A program made the translations under genes and the position numbers. DNA of 64,000 nucleotides, taken from CAJBVG01 sp943372995. GTDB lineage: Bacteria > Bacteroidota > Bacteroidia > Sphingobacteriales > Sphingobacteriaceae. Below are positions 7,715 to 15,061 of the stretch, one piece after another. Below the pieces are notes generated by a model. It was not told the origin of the DNA. It did not search any database and worked only from the letters and a program-made list of their open reading frames with translations. Where the stretch lies: the NCBI GenBank assembly GCA_943372995.1, contig CALSAQ010000009.1:18164-82163 (forward strand), read 5' to 3'. Each line of letters opens with the position of its first letter. The first letter of the stretch is position 1.

Positions 7715-9697
7715 CTAATAGTTCAGTAAACTTTGTAACTTTTCCGATAAACGAGCTTTGGCTAAGAAATTATCTTCTAGTGCTTTACTCATAGGTATTG
7801 CGGTGTCTAAGCTTGCACAACGTACAACAGGGGCATCAAGATATTGGAAACAATGCTCCGAAATATGTGCAGCAAGTTCGGCCCCGAATCCATTGCACAA
7901 GGTATCTTCATGTAGTATAAATGCTCTTCCTGTTTTTTGCACACTATGTTCCACTGCGTCTTTATCCCATGGCAATAAACTTCTTAAGTCTATAATTTCT
8001 AAAGAATATTCAGGATGTTCGTTAGCATATTCTATTGCCCAATGTACGCCAAGCCCGTAGGTAATAATACTTGCTTGAGTTCCTTCTCTTATTAATTTAG
8101 CTTTGCCAATTTCAGTAGTATAATAATCGTCGTAGATTTCTTCAGAGATACCACGATATAAAAACTTGTGCTCAAAATACATTACTGGATTTGGGTCTTC
8201 TATAGCAGCTGCTAATAATCCTTTTGCATCAGATGGAAATGCTGGGTAAACAACTTTTAGTCCAGGTGTTTTTGTAAACCATGCTTCATTACTTTGCGAA
8301 TGAAATGGTCCAGCTCCAGTGCCCGCACCTGTAGGCATTCGAACGATAACATCAGCATGCTGACCCCAACGATAATGTGTTTTAGCTAAATTATTTATAA
8401 TCTGATTAAAACCTTCTGTAACAAAATCTGCAAACTGCATTTCCATCATGGCTTTATATCCATTAATAGATAATCCTAGAGCAGCACCTACAATTGCCGA
8501 TTCGCACAATGGTGTATTTCGTACTCTGCTTTTTCCAAACTCTTCCACAAAACCTTGTGTGATTTTAAAGGCACCACCGTATTCGGCGATGTCTTGTCCC
8601 ATCAGCACAAAATTTTCATGACGTTGCATACCTTGTCTTAAGGCATCACTTATCGCATCTAAATATCTTTTTTCTGTTTTCTTTTCGCTAAGAGGTAAAA
8701 TTTCTTTGTACTCATATGGAGCATACATATCTTTTAACTCTTGCTCAGTATCTGGTATAATATCTTCTTCTCCAAAGGCAATTTCTATCGCTTTGTCGAT
8801 TTCTTTTTTTAGCGTATAACGATATTCGTTTCCATACTCTTCGTCGATAATGCCTTCTGCCAATAAATAATTTTCAAAATTTTCTACAGGATCTTTTTCA
8901 GCCCAAATTTCGAATAATTCTTTAGGTACATATTTTGTTCCTGATGCTTCTTCATGCCCACGCATTCTGAACGTCATACATTCGATAAGAATAGGACGAG
9001 GATTTTTTCTAATTTCTTCAGTACATTTCAACATGGTATCGTAAACCTCCAGTACATTATTACCGTCGATCTGATGAGCTTCCATCCCATATCCAATTCC
9101 TCTATCTGCCAATCGTTCACATTTGTATTGTTCGGATACAGGAGTGGATAATCCATATCCATTATTTTCGATAATAAATATTACAGGCAAGTTCCATACT
9201 GCAGCTGTGTTTAATGCTTCGTGGAAATCACCCTGACTAGTGGCACCGTCGCCAGTGAAAACTAGTGTAGCTTTATGTTCATTCCTTAATGTATGAGCCA
9301 ATGCAATACCATCAGCTAAAGATAATTGTGGACCTAAATGAGAAATCATTCCCACAATTTTGAACTCTTGAGTACCAAAATGGAAAGAACGGTCGCGCCC
9401 TTTTGTAAACCCCGACATTTTTCCTTGAAACTGTGCTAACAATCTTTCGAGTGGCACTTCGCGAGAAGTAAATACACCTAAGTTTCTATGCATTGGTAAA
9501 ATATACTCGTCGTTTTGCATCGCTAGGGCAGTACCTACAGAAATAGCTTCTTGTCCTATCCCCGAAAACCATTTACCAATCTTACCCTGACGAAGTAAAA
9601 TCAACATCTTTTCCTCTATCATACGAGGTTTTAGCAGATGATGATATAGGTTTAGAAGCGTTTCTTTAGAGTGATTGCGAGTGTTTACGTAATTCAT
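7715..9697 (-). CDS. 2-oxoacid dehydrogenase E1, fused alpha and beta subunits (branched-chain type)
   Basis: 660 residues. Residues 1 to about 310 are the E1-alpha half with the thiamine diphosphate motif GDGATSQGDFHEALN...ENNGYG and the HRNLGVF region. Residues from about 345 on are the E1-beta half (MGQDIAEYGGAFKITQGF, GYKAMMEMQFADFV). The enzyme decarboxylates a 2-oxoacid on ThDP and transfers the acyl group to E2 lipoyl. Single-chain alpha/beta E1 genes of this length are common in Bacteroidota and are usually annotated as branched-chain 2-oxoisovalerate dehydrogenase; substrate choice is not proven here. E2 and E3 genes are not in the window. The methionine-type aminotransferase lies upstream on the same strand, separated by two octamer arrays. 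Confidence 0.9.
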   Translation of the reverse strand: MNYVNTRNHSKETLLNLYHHLLKPRMIEEKMLILLRQGKIGKWFSGIGQEAISVGTALAMQNDEYILPMHRNLGVFTSREVPLERLLAQFQGKMSGFTKGRDRSFHFGTQEFKIVGMISHLGPQLSLADGIALAHTLRNEHKATLVFTGDGATSQGDFHEALNTAAVWNLPVIFIIENNGYGLSTPVSEQYKCERLADRGIGYGMEAHQIDGNNVLEVYDTMLKCTEEIRKNPRPILIECMTFRMRGHEEASGTKYVPKELFEIWAEKDPVENFENYLLAEGIIDEEYGNEYRYTLKKEIDKAIEIAFGEEDIIPDTEQELKDMYAPYEYKEILPLSEKKTEKRYLDAISDALRQGMQRHENFVLMGQDIAEYGGAFKITQGFVEEFGKSRVRNTPLCESAIVGAALGLSINGYKAMMEMQFADFVTEGFNQIINNLAKTHYRWGQHADVIVRMPTGAGTGAGPFHSQSNEAWFTKTPGLKVVYPAFPSDAKGLLAAAIEDPNPVMYFEHKFLYRGISEEIYDDYYTTEIGKAKLIREGTQASIITYGLGVHWAIEYANEHPEYSLEIIDLRSLLPWDKDAVEHSVQKTGRAFILHEDTLCNGFGAELAAHISEHCFQYLDAPVVRCASLDTAIPMSKALEDNFLAKARLSEKLQSLLNY

Positions 9698-9700
9698 GTT

Positions 9701-9740
9701 AGTATGCTAATATGCTGGTATGCTAATATGTTGATGGGGT
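9701..9740. repeat. 8-bp periodic array upstream of the E1 gene
   Basis: Five consecutive octamers: agtatgct, aatatgct, ggtatgct, aatatgtt, gatggggt. A further related octamer, ttcatgtt at 9693-9700, contains the complement of the E1 start codon, so the array runs into the start of the gene. Units share the core tatgct. Confidence 0.75.
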
Positions 9741-9767
9741 AAATGTCGCAAATTTTACTCAAATTCT

Positions 9768-9823
9768 CATTGGAACATTAACGAATTGGCTAATTATCTA
9801 ATTGGCACATTGGCTAATTGACT
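9768..9823. repeat. 8-bp periodic array overlapping the 3' end of the aminotransferase gene
   Basis: Seven consecutive octamers: cattggaa, cattaacg, aattggct, aattatct, aattggca, cattggct, aattgact. The stop codon of the aminotransferase (9794-9796) lies inside the fourth unit, so the last nine or so codons (SQLANVPIR) are repeat sequence. This suggests that the array extended or replaced the original C-terminus. Confidence 0.8.
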
Positions 9824-10945
9824 AGCGGCACTTTCAAGCGTACTTAGCTGCTTGGCGAAGCAAAACCGTATTAAACTTTCATCCTTTCCGCTTTTGTAGA
9901 ATGCCGATACGGGGATTCCTGCTACACCATATTCCTTGATTAAACGTTTTGCAAAATCCATGTCTTTTTCTTTAGAAATGTTCGCAAAAGAGTAGCATTC
10001 GAAATAGCTCCCAGAAGAAGGTATTCTGATAAATGGAGTATTAGCCATTAGTTTTACAAAGTAATCTCTTTTCTGCTGAATTTCAGAGCCCAAACTAAGG
10101 TAGGCATCTTTGTTTTTTATGTATTCTGATAAGGCTATTTGTTTAGGAGTATCGGAACAAAATGCGTTGTATTGATGAATGCTTCTGAATTCTTTGGATA
10201 ACATTGGAGGAGCGATTACATAACCTAATTTCCAACCAGTACAGTGGTATGTTTTTCCGAAAGAAAAACATACAAAACTTTTTGCATATAATTCAGGATA
10301 GCGCAATACACTTTCGTGTTGCTTGCCATCAAATATTAAATGTTCATATACTTCATCGCTTATGATAAAAATATTTTTATCTCTTGTGCATTGTTGCAAT
10401 TCTTCTAAATCATTTTTTGTCCATACATAACCAGTAGGGTTATGAGGAGTATTAATAATTATTGCTTTTGTTTTAGCATTTATTTTTTCTCTCACTTCAT
10501 TCCATGGAATAGAGAACTCAGGAGCTTTTAATTCGATGATGATTGATTTTGCTCCATTTAATGCGATAGCAGGATGGTAAGAATCATAAGCAGGTTCAAA
10601 TACAATAACCTCATCGGTTGGTTCTAAAATTGTGGTGAGCGCAGTGTAAATGGCATAGGTAGCACCAGGTGTTAAAGTGATTTCAGAGTTTGGATCAATT
10701 TTGTTTTTATATAAATCAAAAACTTTCGCCCCAATATTTTCTCTTAAAGGAGCATATCCATTAGAATGGGTGTACTGATTAAATCCATCTTTCATGGCTT
10801 TATTTACGAGTTCAACCAGCTCAGCATTCATAGGAAAATCAGGAAATCCTTGTCCGAGATTTATCGCTTTATGTTCGTTCGCTAAAGCACTCATCGTTGT
10901 GAAGATGGTATCACCAAGTGCTGGGAGTTTTGAATGTATTTTCAT
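9794..10945 (-). CDS. PLP-dependent aminotransferase, methionine aminotransferase (YbdL) type
   Basis: 383 residues, fold type I class I/II aminotransferase. Motifs in order: NLGQGFPDFP near the N-terminus, YTHSNGYAPLRENIG, TPGATYAIYTAL, the NPTGYVW loop, IISDEVYEHL, and SFGKTYHCTGWKLGY with the PLP-binding lysine. The NLGQGFPDF start and the SFGKTYHCTGWK loop are typical of the methionine aminotransferase/kynurenine aminotransferase-like branch, which acts on methionine and aromatic amino acids with a 2-oxoacid acceptor. The last nine residues are encoded by an octamer repeat array and are not expected to be conserved. It is upstream of the E1 gene on the same strand. Confidence 0.88.
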   Translation of the reverse strand: MKIHSKLPALGDTIFTTMSALANEHKAINLGQGFPDFPMNAELVELVNKAMKDGFNQYTHSNGYAPLRENIGAKVFDLYKNKIDPNSEITLTPGATYAIYTALTTILEPTDEVIVFEPAYDSYHPAIALNGAKSIIIELKAPEFSIPWNEVREKINAKTKAIIINTPHNPTGYVWTKNDLEELQQCTRDKNIFIISDEVYEHLIFDGKQHESVLRYPELYAKSFVCFSFGKTYHCTGWKLGYVIAPPMLSKEFRSIHQYNAFCSDTPKQIALSEYIKNKDAYLSLGSEIQQKRDYFVKLMANTPFIRIPSSGSYFECYSFANISKEKDMDFAKRLIKEYGVAGIPVSAFYKSGKDESLIRFCFAKQLSTLESAASQLANVPIR

Positions 10946-11063
10946 TCGTAGTTATATTTATGATCCTAAGTTATTATATCTGTTTGTCTTTGAAGCATAA
11001 AATTTCAAATCAAATCTTTTGAGTAATATATATACAAAATAAATAATTGATATATCAATAAAA

Positions 11064-11098
11064 TACCAACTACTAGCTACAAGCGACCAGTCACCACA
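11064..11098. repeat. 7-bp periodic array upstream of a T9SS cargo gene
   Basis: Five heptamers in phase: accaact, actagct, acaagcg, accagtc, accacaa. The positions a, c and a (1, 2 and 4) are invariant. A related array, with consensus near ac[ct]a, lies at 12534-12575, so the gene at 11169-12530 is flanked on both sides by the same heptamer family. Confidence 0.7.
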
Positions 11099-11103
11099 AA
11101 TTG

Positions 11104-11111
11104 TATATTTG
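11104..11111 (+). promoter_or_regulatory. Bacteroidota -7 box (TATATTTG) for the gene at 11169
   Basis: TATATTTG matches TAnnTTTG, the -7 element known for Bacteroidota sigma-70-type promoters. It lies 57 bases before the ATG and directly after the heptamer array. No convincing -33 TTG was found at the usual spacing, where the array sits instead. Confidence 0.45.
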
Positions 11112-11168
11112 CAGAATAGAATGTGATGGTACAGAGTTTGATAAAGTTAAATTCTTAATTCAACGTTA

Positions 11169-12530
11169 ATGCGAATCCTTTATAGTATATTATTGTTATT
11201 TTCTTTTGAATCCTATGCCCAAGTATGGTCTCCTTTGGATAAAGGACTTACTGGTCAGAAAGGGGCATCTAAAGTGAGAGAATTAATGATTTATAATGGT
11301 AGATTATATGTTTCAGGGAATTTTTTTAACATTAACAATACCAATATAGGAGCAATGGCGCGATGGGATGGGGCTGGATGGGACAGTGTAGGATGTCCTA
11401 GGGGATTTATGGGATCTTCGGACGTTATGCGAATCTATAATGATAAGTTGCATGTAGGTGGGTATATTGATGATGTATGTGAAATTATTAATCAACCAGG
11501 GGCTAATAATCTAATGGTAGCAACTTGGAACGATAGCATTTGGGATGAGATAGGCTATTGGAAAGGGACTTTAGAAAATTCAGGAGAAATATACAGCATG
11601 GCCGTATACAAAGGTGAACTGTATGTGGGAGGAAATATTTTAGCGATAAAAGGAGTAACTACTAAGGGTATTGCCCGATGGGATGGGAGCAAGTGGAGAA
11701 GTGTTCGTTCTGGTGTTACAGGAGGCTGGAGAGATGTAAGTGCAATGGCGGTGTATAAGGACGAACTATATATTGGGGGGAGTTTTACAGGAATAGATTC
11801 TCAATTGTGTTTAGGTGTGGCTAAATGGAATGGGAGTACTTGGAGCCCAGTAGGTACAGGATTAGCTGCAGGTTCGGGTGGTGGTGGAGTAGGTGGTATG
11901 GTAGTGGATACCGTAAAAAATGTATTGTATTTAGTGGGAGGCTTTCAGTACGCTGGTGGAATAAAGGTAGGTGGAATAGCACAATGGGATGGCACGAAAT
12001 GGGATTCTGTGGGCACGCCAATTAACAATGGCGGACAAGGAATCTGTATGTATAGGAATAAGTTGTTTATAGGAGGAAGTGGGAAAACATATACGCCTAC
12101 AGATACCGTATTTGCAAGCTGGGATGGCAAAAAATGGACTCCACATTTAGGTCCTGATGGTACAGTTAAACGTTTAATTCAATACCAAGATAAACTTATA
12201 GTTGGTGGATATTTTAATCAAGTAGGTACGGATACTTTATGTAAAGGTATTGCCTCTTATTACGAACCGCCAGTGGGTATACATCAGACTAAAGAAAAAA
12301 AAGATAATGTCGTACTATATCCAAATCCAGCCAATACTCTGGTTCATATTAAAATTAATAACGAAAAACTAAAGCAAGTTTTTATTTACAATACTCTTGG
12401 TGAACTAGTTTTTCAACAAACAGAAAACGCATTGAATAATCCTATCGATATATCTCATTTACCTAAAGGAATCTACACGGTAAAAATTATAGCAGATTAT
12501 ACTTATCACAAAAAGCTGCTCATTAAATAA
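11169..12530 (+). CDS. Secreted repeat (propeller-like) protein with T9SS type A sorting domain
   Basis: 453 residues with a signal peptide (MRILYSILLLFSFESYAQ). The body has about seven repeats of the form LYVGG.F....GIARWDG..W.SVG (for example AVYKGELYVGGNILAIKG, IARWDGSKW, IAQWDGTKWDSVG), a beta-propeller-like pattern common in Bacteroidota secreted proteins. The C-terminus (VVLYPNPANTLVHIKIN ... GIYTVKII) is a type A T9SS sorting domain. No enzyme motif is seen. It stands alone between two heptamer arrays, with a good -7 promoter box at 11104. Confidence 0.82.
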   Translation: MRILYSILLLFSFESYAQVWSPLDKGLTGQKGASKVRELMIYNGRLYVSGNFFNINNTNIGAMARWDGAGWDSVGCPRGFMGSSDVMRIYNDKLHVGGYIDDVCEIINQPGANNLMVATWNDSIWDEIGYWKGTLENSGEIYSMAVYKGELYVGGNILAIKGVTTKGIARWDGSKWRSVRSGVTGGWRDVSAMAVYKDELYIGGSFTGIDSQLCLGVAKWNGSTWSPVGTGLAAGSGGGGVGGMVVDTVKNVLYLVGGFQYAGGIKVGGIAQWDGTKWDSVGTPINNGGQGICMYRNKLFIGGSGKTYTPTDTVFASWDGKKWTPHLGPDGTVKRLIQYQDKLIVGGYFNQVGTDTLCKGIASYYEPPVGIHQTKEKKDNVVLYPNPANTLVHIKINNEKLKQVFIYNTLGELVFQQTENALNNPIDISHLPKGIYTVKIIADYTYHKKLLIK

Positions 12531-12533
12531 AAC

Positions 12534-12575
12534 CCCAACTACCAGGCACTAGCCACTATTCACCAGTAACTATAT
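12534..12575. repeat. 7-bp periodic array downstream of a T9SS cargo gene
   Basis: Six heptamers in phase: cccaact, accaggc, actagcc, actattc, accagta, actatat. It begins four bases after the stop codon of the gene at 11169-12530 and shares its unit consensus with the array at 11064-11098. Confidence 0.75.
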
Positions 12576-12662
12576 AGGAGGTATTTGCTAAGAAAAAACT
12601 TGCAAATCTCATTTTTACCATGTATTATTGTGATATCAAAATGATATTAATATAAATTAGAT

Positions 12663-13514
12663 ATGGAATCAGAAAAAATTACAAAAGCAATGTCGGGATA
12701 TGGTATCCTCTTGCTATTTTTTGGAATGTTGGGTTTAGTGGCATTCTTTGCCTCACAAATGATGATAGCAGCAGCAATAACTACTGCCGTGTTAGCTATC
12801 TTTATTTTGCCTGGGTTTTCAGTAATTAATCCGAACGAAGGTATAGTAGTGACTTTATTTGGGGTTTATAAAGGAACAGTAAAGCAAAATGGTTTTTTGT
12901 GGATGAATCCTTTTTTTACTAAGAAAAAAGTTTCATTAAGAGCAATGAACCTAAATGGAAGTCCTATTAAAGTAAATGATAAAGTAGGTAACCCGATTGA
13001 AATTGCTGCAGTAATTGTATGGCAGGTTAGCGACACTGCAAAAGCGGTGTTTGAAGTAGATAACTATTTTCAATTTGTTTCTGTACAATCGGAAGCGGCA
13101 GTAAGATCATTAGCAGGAGCGTATCCGTATGATCATTTCGAAGATGAAGAGTCGAGTATTACTTTACGTGCAGGTGCACATATTGTAAACGAGAAGTTAG
13201 AAGAAGAATTGAACGAGAGGTTAAGTAGAGCGGGGATTACAATTCTTGAGGCAAGAATTTCTCATTTAGCATATTCGGCAGAAATTGCGGGGGCTATGTT
13301 ACAACGTCAGCAAGCACAGGCAGTAGTAGCGGCACGTAAGCAAATTGTTGAAGGTGCAGTGGGTATGGTAGAAATGGCTTTAGCAAAATTATCTGACAGA
13401 AATATTGTGGATTTGGATGATGAACGTAAAGCAGCAATGGTAAGCAATTTGTTGGTGGTGTTGTGTGCAGAGAAATCAGTTAGTCCAGTTGTTAATGCAG
13501 GAAGTATATATTAA
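12663..13514 (+). CDS. SPFH/Band 7 (stomatin-like) membrane protein
   Basis: 283 residues. Two adjacent N-terminal hydrophobic segments (about 12-33 and 35-52) are followed by the SPFH domain (NPNEGIVVTLFGVYKGTV, NDKVGNPIEIAAVIVWQV) and a helical, Ala/Gln-rich stretch (AGAMLQRQQAQAVVAARKQIVEGAV). SPFH proteins oligomerise at membranes and organise microdomains or regulate membrane proteases. The next gene, five bases downstream, encodes a small Arc-like protein, a pairing also seen in other bacteria. A possible promoter (TTG at 12600-12602 and TATTATTG at 12623-12630, 20-bp spacer) lies upstream. Confidence 0.88.
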   Translation: MESEKITKAMSGYGILLLFFGMLGLVAFFASQMMIAAAITTAVLAIFILPGFSVINPNEGIVVTLFGVYKGTVKQNGFLWMNPFFTKKKVSLRAMNLNGSPIKVNDKVGNPIEIAAVIVWQVSDTAKAVFEVDNYFQFVSVQSEAAVRSLAGAYPYDHFEDEESSITLRAGAHIVNEKLEEELNERLSRAGITILEARISHLAYSAEIAGAMLQRQQAQAVVAARKQIVEGAVGMVEMALAKLSDRNIVDLDDERKAAMVSNLLVVLCAEKSVSPVVNAGSIY

Positions 13515-13519
13515 AATTT

Positions 13520-13681
13520 ATGTCTGATAAAAAAGCTTTTGCACTAAGGGTTAGTCAGGAAATGATGAAGGAACTCGAGCGTTGGGCTGCGGAGGAGTTT
13601 AGAAGTGTGAACGGACAAATTGAGTATATATTGAATGAAGCAATAAAAAATAAAAAGAAAAGAAATAAAAATGCCAAGTAA
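13520..13681 (+). CDS. Arc-like ribbon-helix-helix protein, 53 residues
   Basis: A 53-codon gene from the ATG at 13520 to the TAA at 13679-13681. It begins MSDKKAFALRVSQEMMKELE, continues with RWAAEEFRSVNGQIEYILNE, and has a lysine-rich tail. The beta strand FALRVS, the helix, and the turn before SVNGQIEYILNEAI fit the Arc/MetJ ribbon-helix-helix fold, so DNA binding as a dimer is likely. It follows the SPFH gene by five bases and is almost certainly cotranscribed. Proteins of this type next to SPFH genes are usually annotated as Arc-family; the target is unknown. Its last codons form one arm of a palindromic terminator. Confidence 0.85.
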   Translation: MSDKKAFALRVSQEMMKELERWAAEEFRSVNGQIEYILNEAIKNKKKRNKNAK

Positions 13682-13696
13682 TTACTTGGCATTTTT
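13667..13696. terminator. Perfect 30-bp palindrome, bidirectional terminator
   Basis: Positions 13667-13681 (aaaaatgccaagtaa) are the exact reverse complement of 13682-13696. In either direction the stem ends in a T5 run, and it includes the stop codons of both convergent genes. The usable hairpin is AAAAATGCCAAG with its complement around a short AT loop. Confidence 0.8.
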
Positions 13697-15061
13697 GTCT
13701 TTCCATTGTTTGCTAAATGATTTTTGTTCGAAACTAGGGAGTTCTCTTCGTTTGCCCCACGAGCCTTTGAAAAACATTTTCATGAAATTATTTTTCCATT
13801 GACCACCTATCATATCGATGAGTTTTCTACTCATCATACTTCGTTTCCATATTTTCCAACCAAAAGATTCTGCACTAGAACTTAATCCCTGAGCAACAGC
13901 ATCTCTTCTGTTGTATAAAAGTATTTTGTGTATGTCTATTTTTACCGGACAAACTTCCGAGCAGTTACCACACAAGCTAGAAGCATAACTTAAATGTTTG
14001 AATTCGGCCATGCCCTTTAAGTGCGGAGTAATAATACTTCCTATTGGTCCAGAGTAGGTGGTGTCGTATGTATGCCCGCCAATATTTTTATAAACAGGAC
14101 AAGCATTTAAACAAGCACCACAACGAATACAATATAAAGCTTGTCGTTGATCTTTTTGCGCTAGTAAGTTAGTTCTTCCGTTATCTAATAAGATAACATA
14201 CATCTCCTCTGGTCCATCTGCTTCATGCAATTGTTTAGGTCCACTTAAAAGTGTATTGTAAACGGTAAGATTTTGCCCAGTTCCTCTGGTAGAAAGTAAT
14301 GGCCAGAATAAATTTAAGTCGTTTATCGAAGGAATTATTTTTTCAATACCAACTACCGCGATATGAATTTTTGGAAAGCAAGTACTAAGTCTTGCATTGC
14401 CTTCATTTTCAGTAATGGCAATACTACCTGTATCAGCAATCAAATAATTTCCACCCGATATTCCAACATCTGCTTGGAGGTATTTTTCTCTAAGCAACTC
14501 TCTGGCTTTTAATGTTAACTCGGTAGGAGTAGCGTCGATGGGTGTACCAAATTTTTCGTGAAATAATTTTGCAATATCCTCTTTAGATAAATGCATTGCC
14601 GGAGTTACAATATGATAAGGTTTTTGCCCTAACAATTGTACAATATATTCTCCCAAATCGGTCTCGATAGATTCGATATGGTTTTTCTCTAGGAATTCAT
14701 TCAGTTCAATTTCTTCACAAGCCATCGATTTTGATTTTACAATCATTTTTGCGTTAGCTTGTTTCATTATTTTTAGAATTTCCTTTTGAGCTTCCTTTGC
14801 ATCATTAGCCCAAATAACTTTCCCGCCTTTACGCATAAAGTTACTTTCGAATTCTAACAGGTACTTATCGAGATTCTCTATAGTTTTCCATTTTGTTGAG
14901 TATGCTTTTTTTCTTGCATATTCTAAATTGTCGAACTGCAATAATCCCTTTTCAACAGAATGGTTGTACTTAGAGATATTGAAATTTATCTTTTTGCGAT
15001 GATCAACATCAAATGCTTTACTTTCACTCTTATTTATAAATTTCTCGGCAACTGATGTCAT
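13682..15061 (-). CDS. lutB: LutB-like iron-sulfur protein with LUD domain
   Basis: 459 residues. The N-terminal LUD domain is followed by two 4Fe-4S clusters: CIRCGACLNACPVY at about residue 310 and CGNCSEVCPVKIDI at about 360, then a short C-terminal tail. LutB works with LutA and LutC in oxidation of L-lactate to pyruvate in the cytoplasm. Neither LutA nor LutC is adjacent here; the upstream neighbour is an M28 peptidase whose stop codon overlaps this start by one base, so the two are cotranscribed. Whether it acts on lactate cannot be shown from sequence. Confidence 0.85.
   Translation of the reverse strand: MTSVAEKFINKSESKAFDVDHRKKINFNISKYNHSVEKGLLQFDNLEYARKKAYSTKWKTIENLDKYLLEFESNFMRKGGKVIWANDAKEAQKEILKIMKQANAKMIVKSKSMACEEIELNEFLEKNHIESIETDLGEYIVQLLGQKPYHIVTPAMHLSKEDIAKLFHEKFGTPIDATPTELTLKARELLREKYLQADVGISGGNYLIADTGSIAITENEGNARLSTCFPKIHIAVVGIEKIIPSINDLNLFWPLLSTRGTGQNLTVYNTLLSGPKQLHEADGPEEMYVILLDNGRTNLLAQKDQRQALYCIRCGACLNACPVYKNIGGHTYDTTYSGPIGSIITPHLKGMAEFKHLSYASSLCGNCSEVCPVKIDIHKILLYNRRDAVAQGLSSSAESFGWKIWKRSMMSRKLIDMIGGQWKNNFMKMFFKGSWGKRRELPSFEQKSFSKQWKDKNAK

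Noticed and set aside
7715..9697. Pyruvate dehydrogenase E1 as the identity of the fused E1 gene.
   Set aside because: The alpha-beta fusion and order fit the branched-chain type better, but the substrate cannot be told by eye, so no gene symbol was given.
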